64,000 bases of DNA from NCBI RefSeq assembly GCF_029203305.1, contig NC_089466.1:186001-250000 (forward strand), read 5' to 3'. Both the position numbers and the translations under genes were made by a program. Shown here one piece after another: positions 47,597 through 57,575 of this stretch. The stretch is from Yamadazyma tenuis. Lineage: Eukaryota; Ascomycota; Pichiomycetes; Serinales; Debaryomycetaceae. The notes beneath the pieces are model-generated. The model was not told the origin of the DNA and searched no databases. It saw only the letters and a program-made list of their open reading frames with translations. Numbering within the stretch: position 1 is the stretch's first letter; every line of letters starts with the position of its first letter.

Positions 47597-47875
47597 CCAC
47601 TTCGGATTATACCGTGAGCCGGTGTAATAATTTTTTTTAAAATCGGATAAAACGTATGTATAAGGCTGTACATAGCACATCCAGCCATAACATACATGAA
47701 CTAATGCATATCTTGACGCACATTCCTGAACGTTTACCATGGGATATTCCGTAAGTCTCTCTGACTAGGGCATATATCTTCCGGATTTTGCGACTAGAGT
47801 TGCTGAAATTTTAGTTTAAAAGGTACAATATTTCTTTATTTAAACGAGAACATAATCTGTTAGTTGAACTAAAAT

Positions 47876-49474
47876 ATGAACAAAGAGTTGCCGTCTGCTC
47901 GAAGAAGAGCCGTCCAGATCTTGTGCTCTATTGCCTGGTGCTTGATGGCCGCCGGCCCGGTGTTTGGGTTCGCAGCTCTTAAACCTATCTTGATAAACGA
48001 GGGAATCTACTCAGAACATTGCCATTTCAATGACAAGGACCTTGAGAGTCCGGAAACATGCGTGGAGCAAGACTTGTCGTTGAACTTTCTCTTCACCGTC
48101 GCTTGTATGGTAACTAATATAAGTGCTTTGCCTGTGGGTTCTATTTTGGACAGTTATGGCCCTCAAGTTACAGGAATCATTGGTGCTGTTGTCATATTTA
48201 TCGGCAGTTTGTTCTTGAAGTTGGGCCATCTTCTTACATTCATGGACGCATATCTCGCTGGGTATACCTTTTTGGCATTGGGAGGCCCATTTGTGTTTAT
48301 TTCATGCTTTCAATTGGCCAATAGCTTCCCCAAGAACTCAGGGTTGATTCTTGCTTTACTTACAGGGGCTTTCGACTCATCGTCGGCATTATTTTTGGTA
48401 TACAGACTCGTGTATACCAACGTGATAGAGGTGCCGTTGAGTACCTTTTTTACCTACTTTTTGGCGGTACCGATTTTCATTTTTGTTTGTCAGGTGTTTG
48501 TGATGCCCCATGATTCGTACAAAACAGTAGGAACTTTGGCCAAAATTGCAGAAACCGCTATTGACGAGACAGGAAAACCTTTGAACTCCGACCTTTTGCT
48601 TCCGGAAGACAGGAATGATGAACTGTTCATTGAACCCATTTACCAGCCAACAATCACCGAAACTACCACTTTATTGATGAGGAGCGCATCTTCTCACAGA
48701 AGGGAATCGACTATTTCCAGAGCCAGTTTCGCTTCAAGAGCCTCAATAAAATCGGTGTACGAGCAAGAAGCAGAGGACAAGTTGTTCAACTCTTCTGGAG
48801 GCGTGTTTGGTGTCATGCATGGATACACCATTACTGAGCAATTAAAGTCTTGGTGGTTCATCTTGATGGCACTCTTCACCACTATACAAATGTTGAGAAT
48901 TAACTACTTTGTGGCCACTATCCGTTCTCAAGAAGAGTATCTCTATCAAAGCAAGGAGACGGCCATCATCGTCAACCACTTTTTCGATGCTGCTTTACCA
49001 ATTGGGGGATTACTCTCCATTCCTTTCATTGGGTTGATTTTGGATAACCTTACCACTTTAACCACTTTAATAATCTTGATGGTGGTGTCTGTCACCATCG
49101 GAATAATGGGGATCTTGTCTTGGTTACCAGGAACTTATTTCGGTATCATCTTGATGGTGTTGTACAGACCCTTCTATTACACAGCAGTTTCCGACTTTTG
49201 TGCCAAGGTGTTTGGATTCGAAACATTTGGTACCGTTTATGGTTCCATTATCTGTTTTTCAGGAATTTGTAACATCTTGCAACAGGTCATGGATAAGGTT
49301 ACCCACGAAACTTTTCATATGAACCCAATTCCCATAAACTCATTGTTGACTGCACTTACCATCATACTTGGTGGTATATTAATTCAATTCGTTCGTGTCC
49401 AGGAAAGAGACTTAAAAAGAAGAAACTTGGAGTTAGAAGCTCAAGAAGCATCTATTAGAGGAATTCCTAACTAA
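47876..49474 (+). CDS. MFS transporter, Fmp42 family, copy B
   Basis: The 532-aa protein is a paralogue of the transporter at 40564-42165. Both share AWCLMAAGPVFGFAALKP-type starts, LALGGPF-FIS-FQL-NSFPK and LLTGAFDSSSALFLVYR. They also share the SSGGVFGVMHGY loop and DFCAKVFGFETFGTVYGSIIC near the end. About 12 membrane segments are expected. The cytosolic loop between the halves (residues 220-300) is Ser/Glu-rich. The substrate is unknown; the general fold suggests a small organic solute or amino acid. The frame is intact, so both copies are probably active. Confidence 0.88.
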   Translation: MNKELPSARRRAVQILCSIAWCLMAAGPVFGFAALKPILINEGIYSEHCHFNDKDLESPETCVEQDLSLNFLFTVACMVTNISALPVGSILDSYGPQVTGIIGAVVIFIGSLFLKLGHLLTFMDAYLAGYTFLALGGPFVFISCFQLANSFPKNSGLILALLTGAFDSSSALFLVYRLVYTNVIEVPLSTFFTYFLAVPIFIFVCQVFVMPHDSYKTVGTLAKIAETAIDETGKPLNSDLLLPEDRNDELFIEPIYQPTITETTTLLMRSASSHRRESTISRASFASRASIKSVYEQEAEDKLFNSSGGVFGVMHGYTITEQLKSWWFILMALFTTIQMLRINYFVATIRSQEEYLYQSKETAIIVNHFFDAALPIGGLLSIPFIGLILDNLTTLTTLIILMVVSVTIGIMGILSWLPGTYFGIILMVLYRPFYYTAVSDFCAKVFGFETFGTVYGSIICFSGICNILQQVMDKVTHETFHMNPIPINSLLTALTIILGGILIQFVRVQERDLKRRNLELEAQEASIRGIPN

Positions 49475-49523
49475 GCCTAGTTTGCAGTTTATATTATTAA
49501 TTCCTAAAAATCATAGTACCATG

Positions 49524-49730
49524 TTATCGATGTCTCTTTTCTCTGGGAACCAGATCCGGGTCCAAGGCCACCAATGGAGGAACTGTCTCGATGGTTTTAC
49601 TGGGGCCCTTGTTGACCACTCGGCTATTCAAAGGAGGAATGTGTTTATTCTCATTATTGCTGTGCTTGTCATCAAGATGTTTCATATCGTAAACTTTGGG
49701 AAAGTCGGAAAGAACCGATTTCGCACTCAT
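49524..49730 (-). CDS. Possible small protein, 68 aa, overlapping the upstream gene by ATGA
   Basis: The frame begins at an ATG whose last two bases are shared with the TGA stop of the gene at 49727-49975 (ATGA). The product is hydrophilic and Pro/Lys-rich, ending PPLVALDPDLVPREKRHR, with no membrane segment. The composition looks coding. Its promoter would have to lie inside the upstream gene unless both are read from one mRNA. I recognise no family. It could be chance. Confidence 0.4.
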   Translation of the reverse strand: MSAKSVLSDFPKVYDMKHLDDKHSNNENKHIPPLNSRVVNKGPSKTIETVPPLVALDPDLVPREKRHR

Positions 49731-49975
49731 TTCTTCTTGTTAGCCTTTTCAAGTTGTCTTCTAGACCCTTTTAATAACTCCAAATGTCCAACTCTACTAG
49801 AAACCAACTTTTCAGTATCGACCACCAATTTAGAATGATGCGTTTTCGCCAAGTTTGCGGTCAAATCTCCCTTCTTTGGCTTGTAAACTCTTGGAGATGC
49901 TTTCTTAGGGTTGATTTGTTTTTTGGTGACTCTAGCAGGCGCCTTATTTTTCAATTTCAAGTTCCCCTGAGCCAT
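49727..49975 (-). CDS. Small basic protein, UPF0390/DUF2462 family
   Basis: The 82-aa protein begins MAQGNLKLKNKAPARVTKKQ and is very rich in Lys and Arg. The start, the KAPA and KPKKG motifs and the TEKLVSSRVGHLELLKG segment resemble the eukaryotic UPF0390 family (human Leydig cell tumour 10-kDa protein homologue), likely nucleolar. Function is unknown. It is divergent from ADE6, with 181 bases between starts. Confidence 0.72.
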   Translation of the reverse strand: MAQGNLKLKNKAPARVTKKQINPKKASPRVYKPKKGDLTANLAKTHHSKLVVDTEKLVSSRVGHLELLKGSRRQLEKANKKK

Positions 49976-50066
49976 TTATACTGTAGTTTAAAGCTACAAT
50001 TGAAGGCTCATCGCGCACTCAAGGGGAGAGACCAGGAATTTCGGTATGCGCACGCTGACCGCACTA

Positions 50067-50072
50067 TGACTC
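50067..50072 (+). promoter_or_regulatory. TGACTC box upstream of ADE6
   Basis: TGACTC, the core bound by Bas1 (and Gcn4) in purine-pathway promoters of S. cerevisiae, lies 85 bases before the ADE6 start. Control by purine status is inference. Confidence 0.45.
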
Positions 50073-50156
50073 TGGTCTAATTAAAATCAAGTGAGATGAG
50101 ACATCAACTCAAGTTTGCATCTTGTGGAAACATCTTCCCCTGTTCTTTCAAGCCCA

Positions 50157-53100
50157 ATGAGCGATAAGTTTCTTGTGATCCCAGGACCAAGAGCCTTGTC
50201 GGACTTTAGAGTCCAGAACTTCGTCAAAGAAATCGAATCCAAGTTGGGTAAATCTTCTATTATCAAACTGGTTTCTTCAAGTTATACTCATTATGTTTCT
50301 TTGAAGACTTCTTTGACCGAACCTCAACTGCAGCTTTTACAGACTTTATTGAAATATGATACTGAGGTTGATGCCTCTGTGGAATTTAACGCCAAATTGC
50401 TCGAGTTATCGGTATTGAGAGGTGATGATTCCAGGGAAACCGCTGCCTTTAAGCTCGACTCAAACGTTTACTTGATTAGAGTTTTACCTAGAAGTGGAAC
50501 GATTTCCCCATGGTCATCCAAGGCCACAGACATTGCTGTTACGTGTGGGTTGGTTGATCAGGTGGAAAGAATCGAAAAGGGATTGTCTCTCTTAATCGAA
50601 GTTGAGAGTGGATTTAATTTCGGTGATGCGTTAGATAAAGGTGAAATCTTGACCAGTGTATTCGACAGAATGACCCAAACTTTGTTCGTCAACGACCACT
50701 TGCCCAAGTATAATGACTTGTTTGAGCACCACCTGCCAAAACCTTTGGTTCACGTTGACTTATTGGGTGGATCTGAGAACTTGGCTAAAGCCAATAAAGA
50801 GTTGGGATTGGCCTTGGATCAAGGGGAAATCGACTACTTGATCAATGCTTTCACCAATGTCATTGGAAGAAACCCAACTGACGTGGAATTGTTTATGTTT
50901 GCCCAAGTCAACTCTGAACATTGTAGACACAAGATATTCAATGCCGATTGGACTATCGACTCGGTGAAAAAGGATTTGACTTTATTCAAGATGATCCGCA
51001 ACACCCACAGCAAGAACCCTCAATACACCGTTAGTGCCTATTCAGATAATGCTGCTGTATTTGAAGGTCCCGAAGGCTACGTTTATACACCCGATTTTGC
51101 AACCAAGCAGTGGAAGTCGATCAAGGAAAAAGTACACACTTTGGTCAAGGTTGAAACCCACAACCACCCAACGGCTGTTTCTCCATTCCCCGGTGCATCT
51201 ACTGGTTCCGGTGGTGAAATCAGAGATGAGGCTGCTGTTGGTAGAGGTTCCAAATCTAAGGCTGGTTTGAGTGGATTCTCTGTCAGTGATTTGAACATTC
51301 CTTCTTTACCTCAACCATGGGAAAGAAAAGTTGGAAAACCCAACCACATTGCTTCTCCATTGGATATCATGATAGAAGCACCTCTTGGAGCTGCTGCCTT
51401 CAACAATGAATTCGGTAGGCCTGCTATCAACGGTTACTTTAGAACTTTGACCACTGAAGTGAACAACAGCAAAGGTGACAATGAAATCAGAGGGTTCCAT
51501 AAGCCTATTATGTTGGCCGGTGGTATGGGTGCTATTCGACCAGATTTGGCCTTGAAAGACACGAAAATAACCCCGGGTGCTAAGTTGATTGTATTGGGTG
51601 GTCAGTCCATGTTGATTGGTTTGGGAGGTGGTGCAGCTTCTTCGATTTCTTCTGGTGAAGGGTCTGCAGACTTGGACTTTGCTTCTGTTCAAAGAGGTAA
51701 CCCTGAATTACAAAGAAGAGCCCAAGAAGTCATTTCTGCTTGTGTGTCTTTAGGTAAAGAACACACACCAATTCAGTCTATTCACGATGTTGGAGCTGGA
51801 GGATTGAGCAATGCTTTGCCAGAATTGGTTCACGATAATGATTTGGGTGCTCGGTTTGAATTGAGATCCATTTTGTGTTTGGAACCAGGAATGTCTCCTA
51901 TGGAGATCTGGTGTAACGAGTCCCAAGAAAGATTTGTATTGGGAGTTGCTCCTGAAAACTTGGACCTTTTCACCAAGATCTGTGAAAGAGAAAGATGTCC
52001 TTTTGCCGTGGTAGGAGAAGCTACTGAAGAACAGAGATTGGTGTTGACCGATTCATTGTTGAATACCACTCCTATTGACTTGGAGATGTCTGTGTTGTTT
52101 GGTAAACCTCCAAAAATGTCAAGAGTTGCCACTACTGCCGAGTTGCAGTTACCAGAGTTTTCGGTGTCTGAGTTAGATGTTTCCGACTCAATACAACGAG
52201 TGTTACAACTCCCAGCAGTTGGGTCTAAAAACTTCTTGGTCACCATTGGTGATAGATTTATTACTGGTTTGGTCGACAGAGACCAAATGGTTGGGCCTTG
52301 GCAAGTTCCTGTGGCCGATGTTGGTGTCACAAACACCTCTTTAGGTGACGAAATTCTTATCACTGGTGAAGCTTTGGCCATGGGTGAAAAGCCTACCTTG
52401 GCTCTTATTTCTGCTGCTGCCTCTGCTAAGATGTGTGTTGCTGAGTCTCTTTTGAATGTCTTTGCTGCCGATATCCCTGCTTTAGACAGAGTTAAGTTGT
52501 CTGCAAATTGGATGTCTGCTGCTTCACACCCTGGTGAAGGAGCCAAGTTGTACGAAGCCGTCCAAGCCATTGGTATGGATTTGTGTCCAGACTTGGGAAT
52601 CTCCATTCCCGTTGGTAAAGATTCCATGTCCATGAAGATGAAATGGGATGACAAGGAAGTTACTGCTCCTTTGGCCTTGACAGTTACAGCTTTCGCACCC
52701 GTCGATAATACTTCTAATACTTGGACCCCATTATTGGAAAAGAAGGACGATACCGTTTTGGTGTTGGTCGACTTGGCTACCAAAGTCCAAAAGGCACTTG
52801 GAGGGTCTGCTCTTGCACAAGTTTACAAGCAAGTAGGTGCCAGTGCCCCAACTGTTCACTCCAACAAGGAATTCAAAAGTTTTTTGGAATCCTTGGTGGT
52901 GTTACACAAGGAGTTTGATGTTTTGGCATACCATGACAGATCAGAAGGTGGTTTATTGACCACTGTGGCAGAAATGGCCTTTGCTGGTAGATGTGGTGTG
53001 GAATTGGATTTAAAGGGTGAAAATGCATTTGTTGAATTGTTCAACGAAGAGTTGGGTGCTGTCTTCCAAATAGACAATGCTAAATACGATGAGTTTGTTC

Positions 53101-54197
53101 AAGTGTTTGTCACCAACGGCCTTCCTGCTGAATACATTTCTGTAATCGGAAAACCCACCACTGAACAAACGTTGAAGATCAGCTTCAACGGTGAACAGAT
53201 TTACTCCAACACCAGAAGTGCATTACAGAAATTGTGGTCCAACACTTCGTACCATATCCAAACCTTGAGAGATAACCCCATCACGTCTAAGCAAGAATTT
53301 GAGTCTATCAGTGATGATTCCAACCCTGGTATCTCCTATCAATTGACATATAAAGTGGGTGATGACTTGGGTATCAAGAGTCTCTCCACCGAAAGAAAGC
53401 CCAAAGTGGCCATTTTAAGAGAACAAGGTGTTAACTCTCAACAGGAAATGGCGTGGTCCTTCCAACAAGCCGGGTTTGATACTTATGATGTGCATATGTC
53501 AGACATTTTGTCTGGTAGAGTGTCATTAAAACACTTCACCGGACTCGCTGCTTGCGGAGGATTCTCATATGGTGATGTCTTAGGTGCCGGTGCCGGGTGG
53601 GCCAAATCTATTTTGTTCAACGAGCTTGCCAGAAAGGAGTTCAAGGAGTTTTTTGAAAGATCAGACACTTTTGCTTTAGGTGCCTGTAATGGATGCCAAT
53701 TCTTGAGCAGAATTCAGGAATTGATCCCAGGAACTAAGAACTGGCCTACCTTCGAAAGAAACTTCAGTGAGCAATATGAAGCCCGTTTTGTCATGGTTGA
53801 AATTGTTCCTGAACAGACGAACTCGATCTTTTTGTCGGGTATGGAGAAGTCCAAGCTTCCAATTGCGGTTGCGCACGGAGAAGGAAGAGCCAATTTTACG
53901 TCAGATGACGAAGAATCGGGATTTTTGGCCGACAAACAAAGTGTTATTCGGTATGTTGACAACTACGGAAACCCTGCCAGCCAATATCCTTACAATCCTA
54001 ATGGTTCACCACATGGAATCGCTGGTATTTCCTCGCAGAACGGCCGGGTTTTGGCGTTGATGCCTCACCCCGAAAGAGTCACCAGAAAAGAGTCCAATTC
54101 GTACTACCCAAAACAAGACGCTGTCGAATGGGAAGGATACGGTCCATGGATTCGTTTGTTCAGAAATGCCAGAAAATGGGTTCGTGATAACTTTTAA
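50157..54197 (+). CDS. ADE6: Phosphoribosylformylglycinamidine synthase
   Basis: This enzyme carries out the fourth step of purine synthesis, converting FGAR to FGAM with glutamine and ATP. The 1346-aa chain (1358 in S. cerevisiae) contains the PurS-like N-terminus, two PurM-type synthase halves ([51 protein letters not shown]) and a C-terminal glutamine amidotransferase. That last domain has the nucleophile Cys1177 in [12 protein letters not shown] and the MPHPERV end. ATG 50157 gives [11 protein letters not shown]; upstream of it the frame has no ATG. Codon use is strongly biased (TTG, GGT, GAA), as in a highly expressed gene. Confidence 0.97.
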   Translation: MSDKFLVIPGPRALSDFRVQNFVKEIESKLGKSSIIKLVSSSYTHYVSLKTSLTEPQLQLLQTLLKYDTEVDASVEFNAKLLELSVLRGDDSRETAAFKLDSNVYLIRVLPRSGTISPWSSKATDIAVTCGLVDQVERIEKGLSLLIEVESGFNFGDALDKGEILTSVFDRMTQTLFVNDHLPKYNDLFEHHLPKPLVHVDLLGGSENLAKANKELGLALDQGEIDYLINAFTNVIGRNPTDVELFMFAQVNSEHCRHKIFNADWTIDSVKKDLTLFKMIRNTHSKNPQYTVSAYSDNAAVFEGPEGYVYTPDFATKQWKSIKEKVHTLVKVETHNHPTAVSPFPGASTGSGGEIRDEAAVGRGSKSKAGLSGFSVSDLNIPSLPQPWERKVGKPNHIASPLDIMIEAPLGAAAFNNEFGRPAINGYFRTLTTEVNNSKGDNEIRGFHKPIMLAGGMGAIRPDLALKDTKITPGAKLIVLGGQSMLIGLGGGAASSISSGEGSADLDFASVQRGNPELQRRAQEVISACVSLGKEHTPIQSIHDVGAGGLSNALPELVHDNDLGARFELRSILCLEPGMSPMEIWCNESQERFVLGVAPENLDLFTKICERERCPFAVVGEATEEQRLVLTDSLLNTTPIDLEMSVLFGKPPKMSRVATTAELQLPEFSVSELDVSDSIQRVLQLPAVGSKNFLVTIGDRFITGLVDRDQMVGPWQVPVADVGVTNTSLGDEILITGEALAMGEKPTLALISAAASAKMCVAESLLNVFAADIPALDRVKLSANWMSAASHPGEGAKLYEAVQAIGMDLCPDLGISIPVGKDSMSMKMKWDDKEVTAPLALTVTAFAPVDNTSNTWTPLLEKKDDTVLVLVDLATKVQKALGGSALAQVYKQVGASAPTVHSNKEFKSFLESLVVLHKEFDVLAYHDRSEGGLLTTVAEMAFAGRCGVELDLKGENAFVELFNEELGAVFQIDNAKYDEFVQVFVTNGLPAEYISVIGKPTTEQTLKISFNGEQIYSNTRSALQKLWSNTSYHIQTLRDNPITSKQEFESISDDSNPGISYQLTYKVGDDLGIKSLSTERKPKVAILREQGVNSQQEMAWSFQQAGFDTYDVHMSDILSGRVSLKHFTGLAACGGFSYGDVLGAGAGWAKSILFNELARKEFKEFFERSDTFALGACNGCQFLSRIQELIPGTKNWPTFERNFSEQYEARFVMVEIVPEQTNSIFLSGMEKSKLPIAVAHGEGRANFTSDDEESGFLADKQSVIRYVDNYGNPASQYPYNPNGSPHGIAGISSQNGRVLALMPHPERVTRKESNSYYPKQDAVEWEGYGPWIRLFRNARKWVRDNF

Positions 54198-54300
54198 TTG
54201 TCACAACAAATCGTGACCTCGACACGACCACACGACCAGTTGGTTGAATTTAAATATCTTTTATTGTGCACCCACGACTTGCGAAACTTTTTATAATCGA

Positions 54301-54315
54301 GTGAAAAATTTTCAC
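54301..54315. promoter_or_regulatory. RRPE-like element and palindrome before RPS3
   Basis: GTGAAAAATTTTCAC is a perfect inverted repeat around one base and contains TGAAAAATTTT, the RRPE motif of ribosome-related genes. It lies 34 bases before the start, so it may sit in the leader. Confidence 0.4.
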
Positions 54316-54348
54316 AACTTTTCATCTTTAACTACATACATATACAAA

Positions 54349-55062
54349 ATGGTTAACGCTATCTTATCAAAGAAGAGAAAATTGGTCGCTGACGGTGTGT
54401 TCTACGCCGAATTAAACGAATTCTTCACTAGAGAATTGGCCGAACACGGTTACGCTGGTGTTGAGGTTAGAAGAACCCCAACCAAGTTGGAAATCATCGT
54501 TAAGGCTTCCAACCCTCAAGGTGTCTTGGGTGAACAAGGTAGAAAGATCCACGAATTGACCTCCTTGATCTGCAAGAGATTCAAGTTGGCCAAGGAAGGT
54601 GTTGTCATCTACGCTGAAAGAGTCGAAATCAGAGGTTTGTCTGCTGCTGTCCAAGCCGAAGGTTTGAAGGCTAAATTGTTGAGTGGTTTACCATTCAGAA
54701 GAGCTGCCTACGGTGTTTTGAGATTCGCCATGAACAACGGTGCCAAGGGTGTTGAAGTTGTCATCTCCGGTAAGTTGAGAGGTGCCAGAGCTAAGGCCCA
54801 AAAATACGCCGATGGTTTCATGATCCACTCCGGTCAACCAACCAAGGACTTTATTGATATTGCCATCAGACACGTCTTGATGAGACAAGGTGTTTTGGGT
54901 ATCAGAGTTAAGATCATGAAGGACCCAGCCACTAACAAGTTTGGTCCAAAGGCTTTGCCAGATGCTGTCAAGGTTGCTGAAGCTAAGGATGATGAAGAAG
55001 TTATCCCAGCCCCAACTGTCAAGTCTTACATCCCAGTTGTTGAAGCTGAAGCTTCTGCTTAA
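54349..55062 (+). CDS. RPS3: Ribosomal protein uS3 (Rps3) of the small subunit
   Basis: Rps3 sits at the mRNA entry channel of the 40S subunit. The 237-aa protein (240 in S. cerevisiae) starts at ATG 54349 with [20 protein letters not shown]. It has the KH domain ([16 protein letters not shown]) and the C-terminal uS3 domain with [20 protein letters not shown] and [12 protein letters not shown]. Codon bias is extreme and no CTG codon is used, as expected for a ribosomal gene in the CTG clade. No intron is seen. Confidence 0.98.
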   Translation: MVNAILSKKRKLVADGVFYAELNEFFTRELAEHGYAGVEVRRTPTKLEIIVKASNPQGVLGEQGRKIHELTSLICKRFKLAKEGVVIYAERVEIRGLSAAVQAEGLKAKLLSGLPFRRAAYGVLRFAMNNGAKGVEVVISGKLRGARAKAQKYADGFMIHSGQPTKDFIDIAIRHVLMRQGVLGIRVKIMKDPATNKFGPKALPDAVKVAEAKDDEEVIPAPTVKSYIPVVEAEASA

Positions 55063-55098
55063 TTTTAGGTTTAGTATATTGTAATATATTATGTCGAC

Positions 55099-57357
55099 TT
55101 AAATTCCAAGTAGGTTACCCAATTTGCCATTTGTCCAAAACTCTTTTAATCCCACTGGTTCCAAAGCCTTGAAAACATCGAATCCGGAGTTATCCAATTC
55201 CATAAACACTTGCATGAACTTCAATGCACTTCGAAGCCCATAAGCTTCGCCCACAAACTGTGATACTCCTAATTTCGTCAAGTCCTGGTTCTTGATGTAG
55301 GTGAAAAGTCCTTTGTAAATAATTTCTATTTTCCACGCTTTGTAGTACTTTGGGCTGAACTTGAACTGGTGAAGAAAGTCAACGCACACAAAGAAGCATA
55401 TCTCACAGGTAGCAGAAAACAACGGCTTGTCACCGTTAATAGCCACCTCGGTCGCTCTTACCCTTATAAATAGGGCGATGGTGATTGCAAAAATCTTTTC
55501 AACAAGATCTATAACCTGATGTGCAAGAAACCACTTGGATTGAATATTGCATCGGGAAATGAGCCGGATACTATCTCTAAGGGCATCAATTGTGTGACCC
55601 AAGTACATATCGGAGTATTCAGGTTTGTTTAGAACGTTGACAATCACCAAAAGATGAAACATGACGGAAAGCTTGCATGTCTGTAGAACCAAGAGACACT
55701 TTAAGTTATATGCATTTACCATATGGTTTTCATGCCATAAGGATAGCCGTGCTTCGGTATCTTTGAATTTCTTGAGAAGTTCATCTTCACAATTGAATAT
55801 ATCGATCTTGCTTAAAAGAATCTTGATATCAAGAAACAGTTCGTTGAGAAACGGAAGGTTCTGGTAGATTTCTTCCGAAACAGTACTTTCCAAAGCTGTA
55901 TGAGGAACATACCCACAAGCAAAGAAGTTACAGGGAAAATTCTTGTTCACCACCAAACTGTGGTTGACCTCGTGTAAGACATGCCATATTTTATGCTGGG
56001 GGTCTCTGCTAAGCCGCATGTTATCAGCCATAATTATCAAAGCATTGAGTAGATCCCTCGATTTTTCTGGAGGGTAGTAGCTAGGAGCATCATTTTGATG
56101 GAACAAAAGTAACACCCCCAATTGCAACACAAGCATGTTGCTACAGGAAGAAAGATCAAAATGTGCTAAACAAGCTTCCGCAACATCAATAAATTCCATG
56201 GGAAGATCACCGGCACTTTCCATCTGTTCACAATAGGATGAAAGCTTAAGTATCACTAAAAGTATGCATAAGATGAGCGTATTATCTTCATTTCCAGTAT
56301 CTACCGATTCAACTCGGAAAACAAACACCCCACTTGTCTTGAGGATTTTCATTAAGTCTACCCGGAATTGTATTTCATCAATAGATGGTAGAAATGGTAG
56401 AAAGTAGTTGAAGAAGTGGTTAAGGAGCCTATTGATGTCGTTAAAACCTGAAAGTAGAGCCTCGGCCCGTAGGTGGATCTCATAAAGGTCAGAATATGCA
56501 CGAGGAACATCGGGGCTGGTTATTCCTTCTTCGATATAGTGCATGTGAACAAATGAGTCAAGATGAGTGAATTTGGGTAGTCGACTGGTGTCAAAAAGGG
56601 ATACCTTCATTGAGTCGGTGTAAAACCGAGTGTAGAAGTGTCCGATGATTCTGTCATTTCGAAGGATGGCTTTAGGAGTGAAACTAATAAACCTGATGTA
56701 GTTCTCATTGAAATATCCCTGATTCAGGTCCACAAAATAGTCAGCTAGAGAATAGTTCTTGTATCCATTGTTTGATGGTACATGTAAATTGTTCAGCAAA
56801 GGCTCCGTACCACCAGTTCCATCGTCCCAGCGATCCTGTGACTGAATAAATACTTCCTTGAATAATCCATCATTGGCATCATCAAAGTAATCTGCTAGCG
56901 AATACAGCCTCAGCTTCTCTTGTAGTGGTTCTACAGATTTCGTTTCCACAACCATTTTGTTTCCATCAATATTTCCGAACCCAGAATCCTCATAGTAGAC
57001 CTGATCATCTGAAACAGGTTTATATTGGAACGGCGAATTACTAATGTTGAAGTCAATAGACAAAGAGTCGGGCTTGCCGTTTTTCAAATTCTTTTCAAGA
57101 CCCTCTAAATTCTGCAATATCGACTCCAAGAATCGTTCACTATCTTCAGCACTTAGAGTTTTGGTGATATTTATGAACTTGGAGTTTATGGCAGTTAGCT
57201 GAGTGAGCATTGAACCTTCGTTGGGTTCAAGACCGTAGTCACACTTTTTGTTTCCAAACTTGACACAACTAGTACATGGGCTCTTTTTATCACAGCGGAT
57301 CTTCCGCTTGCGACAGAAGTTGCACACCTGGATTGGTCTTTTCTTTTTCTGAGACAT
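55099..57357 (-). CDS. Zn2Cys6 transcription factor, array member 1
   Basis: The 752-aa protein has an N-terminal binuclear zinc cluster with Cys12, 15, 22, 28, 31 and 39 (CNFCRKRKIRC), then a linker and a long helical regulatory domain typical of fungal Zn2Cys6 factors. ATG 57357 is used because the frame upstream has no ATG. Its nearest match in the window is member 3 (CGFCKKRKIRCNKESPCSSC against CNFCRKRKIRCDKKSPCTSC). It is convergent with RPS3, with 36 bases between stops. Targets are unknown. Confidence 0.9.
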   Translation of the reverse strand: MSQKKKRPIQVCNFCRKRKIRCDKKSPCTSCVKFGNKKCDYGLEPNEGSMLTQLTAINSKFINITKTLSAEDSERFLESILQNLEGLEKNLKNGKPDSLSIDFNISNSPFQYKPVSDDQVYYEDSGFGNIDGNKMVVETKSVEPLQEKLRLYSLADYFDDANDGLFKEVFIQSQDRWDDGTGGTEPLLNNLHVPSNNGYKNYSLADYFVDLNQGYFNENYIRFISFTPKAILRNDRIIGHFYTRFYTDSMKVSLFDTSRLPKFTHLDSFVHMHYIEEGITSPDVPRAYSDLYEIHLRAEALLSGFNDINRLLNHFFNYFLPFLPSIDEIQFRVDLMKILKTSGVFVFRVESVDTGNEDNTLILCILLVILKLSSYCEQMESAGDLPMEFIDVAEACLAHFDLSSCSNMLVLQLGVLLLFHQNDAPSYYPPEKSRDLLNALIIMADNMRLSRDPQHKIWHVLHEVNHSLVVNKNFPCNFFACGYVPHTALESTVSEEIYQNLPFLNELFLDIKILLSKIDIFNCEDELLKKFKDTEARLSLWHENHMVNAYNLKCLLVLQTCKLSVMFHLLVIVNVLNKPEYSDMYLGHTIDALRDSIRLISRCNIQSKWFLAHQVIDLVEKIFAITIALFIRVRATEVAINGDKPLFSATCEICFFVCVDFLHQFKFSPKYYKAWKIEIIYKGLFTYIKNQDLTKLGVSQFVGEAYGLRSALKFMQVFMELDNSGFDVFKALEPVGLKEFWTNGKLGNLLGI

Positions 57358-57575
57358 GCTTATGATAAAGGGCTTGGCTTGGATTATCGCGAAAATGATG
57401 TTCGCGAAATCAGAATATGGGGTAACCAAGCATGCCAGGTTGATGAGGTCTCGGTCCACTATATTGAAGATAGGGACCAAGATATTCTACTGTTCCCTTT
57501 GGCGATCTTATAATATATTCGAATGGGCATACATAAACTGGTGGTGCTTCGATTTCCTATATATAGCAGCAAAAC

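Noticed and set aside
51830..52783. Open frame of 317 codons on the minus strand inside ADE6
   Set aside because: It lies fully within a conserved gene with strong codon bias; such bias clears stops from the opposite strand. No plausible domain is seen.
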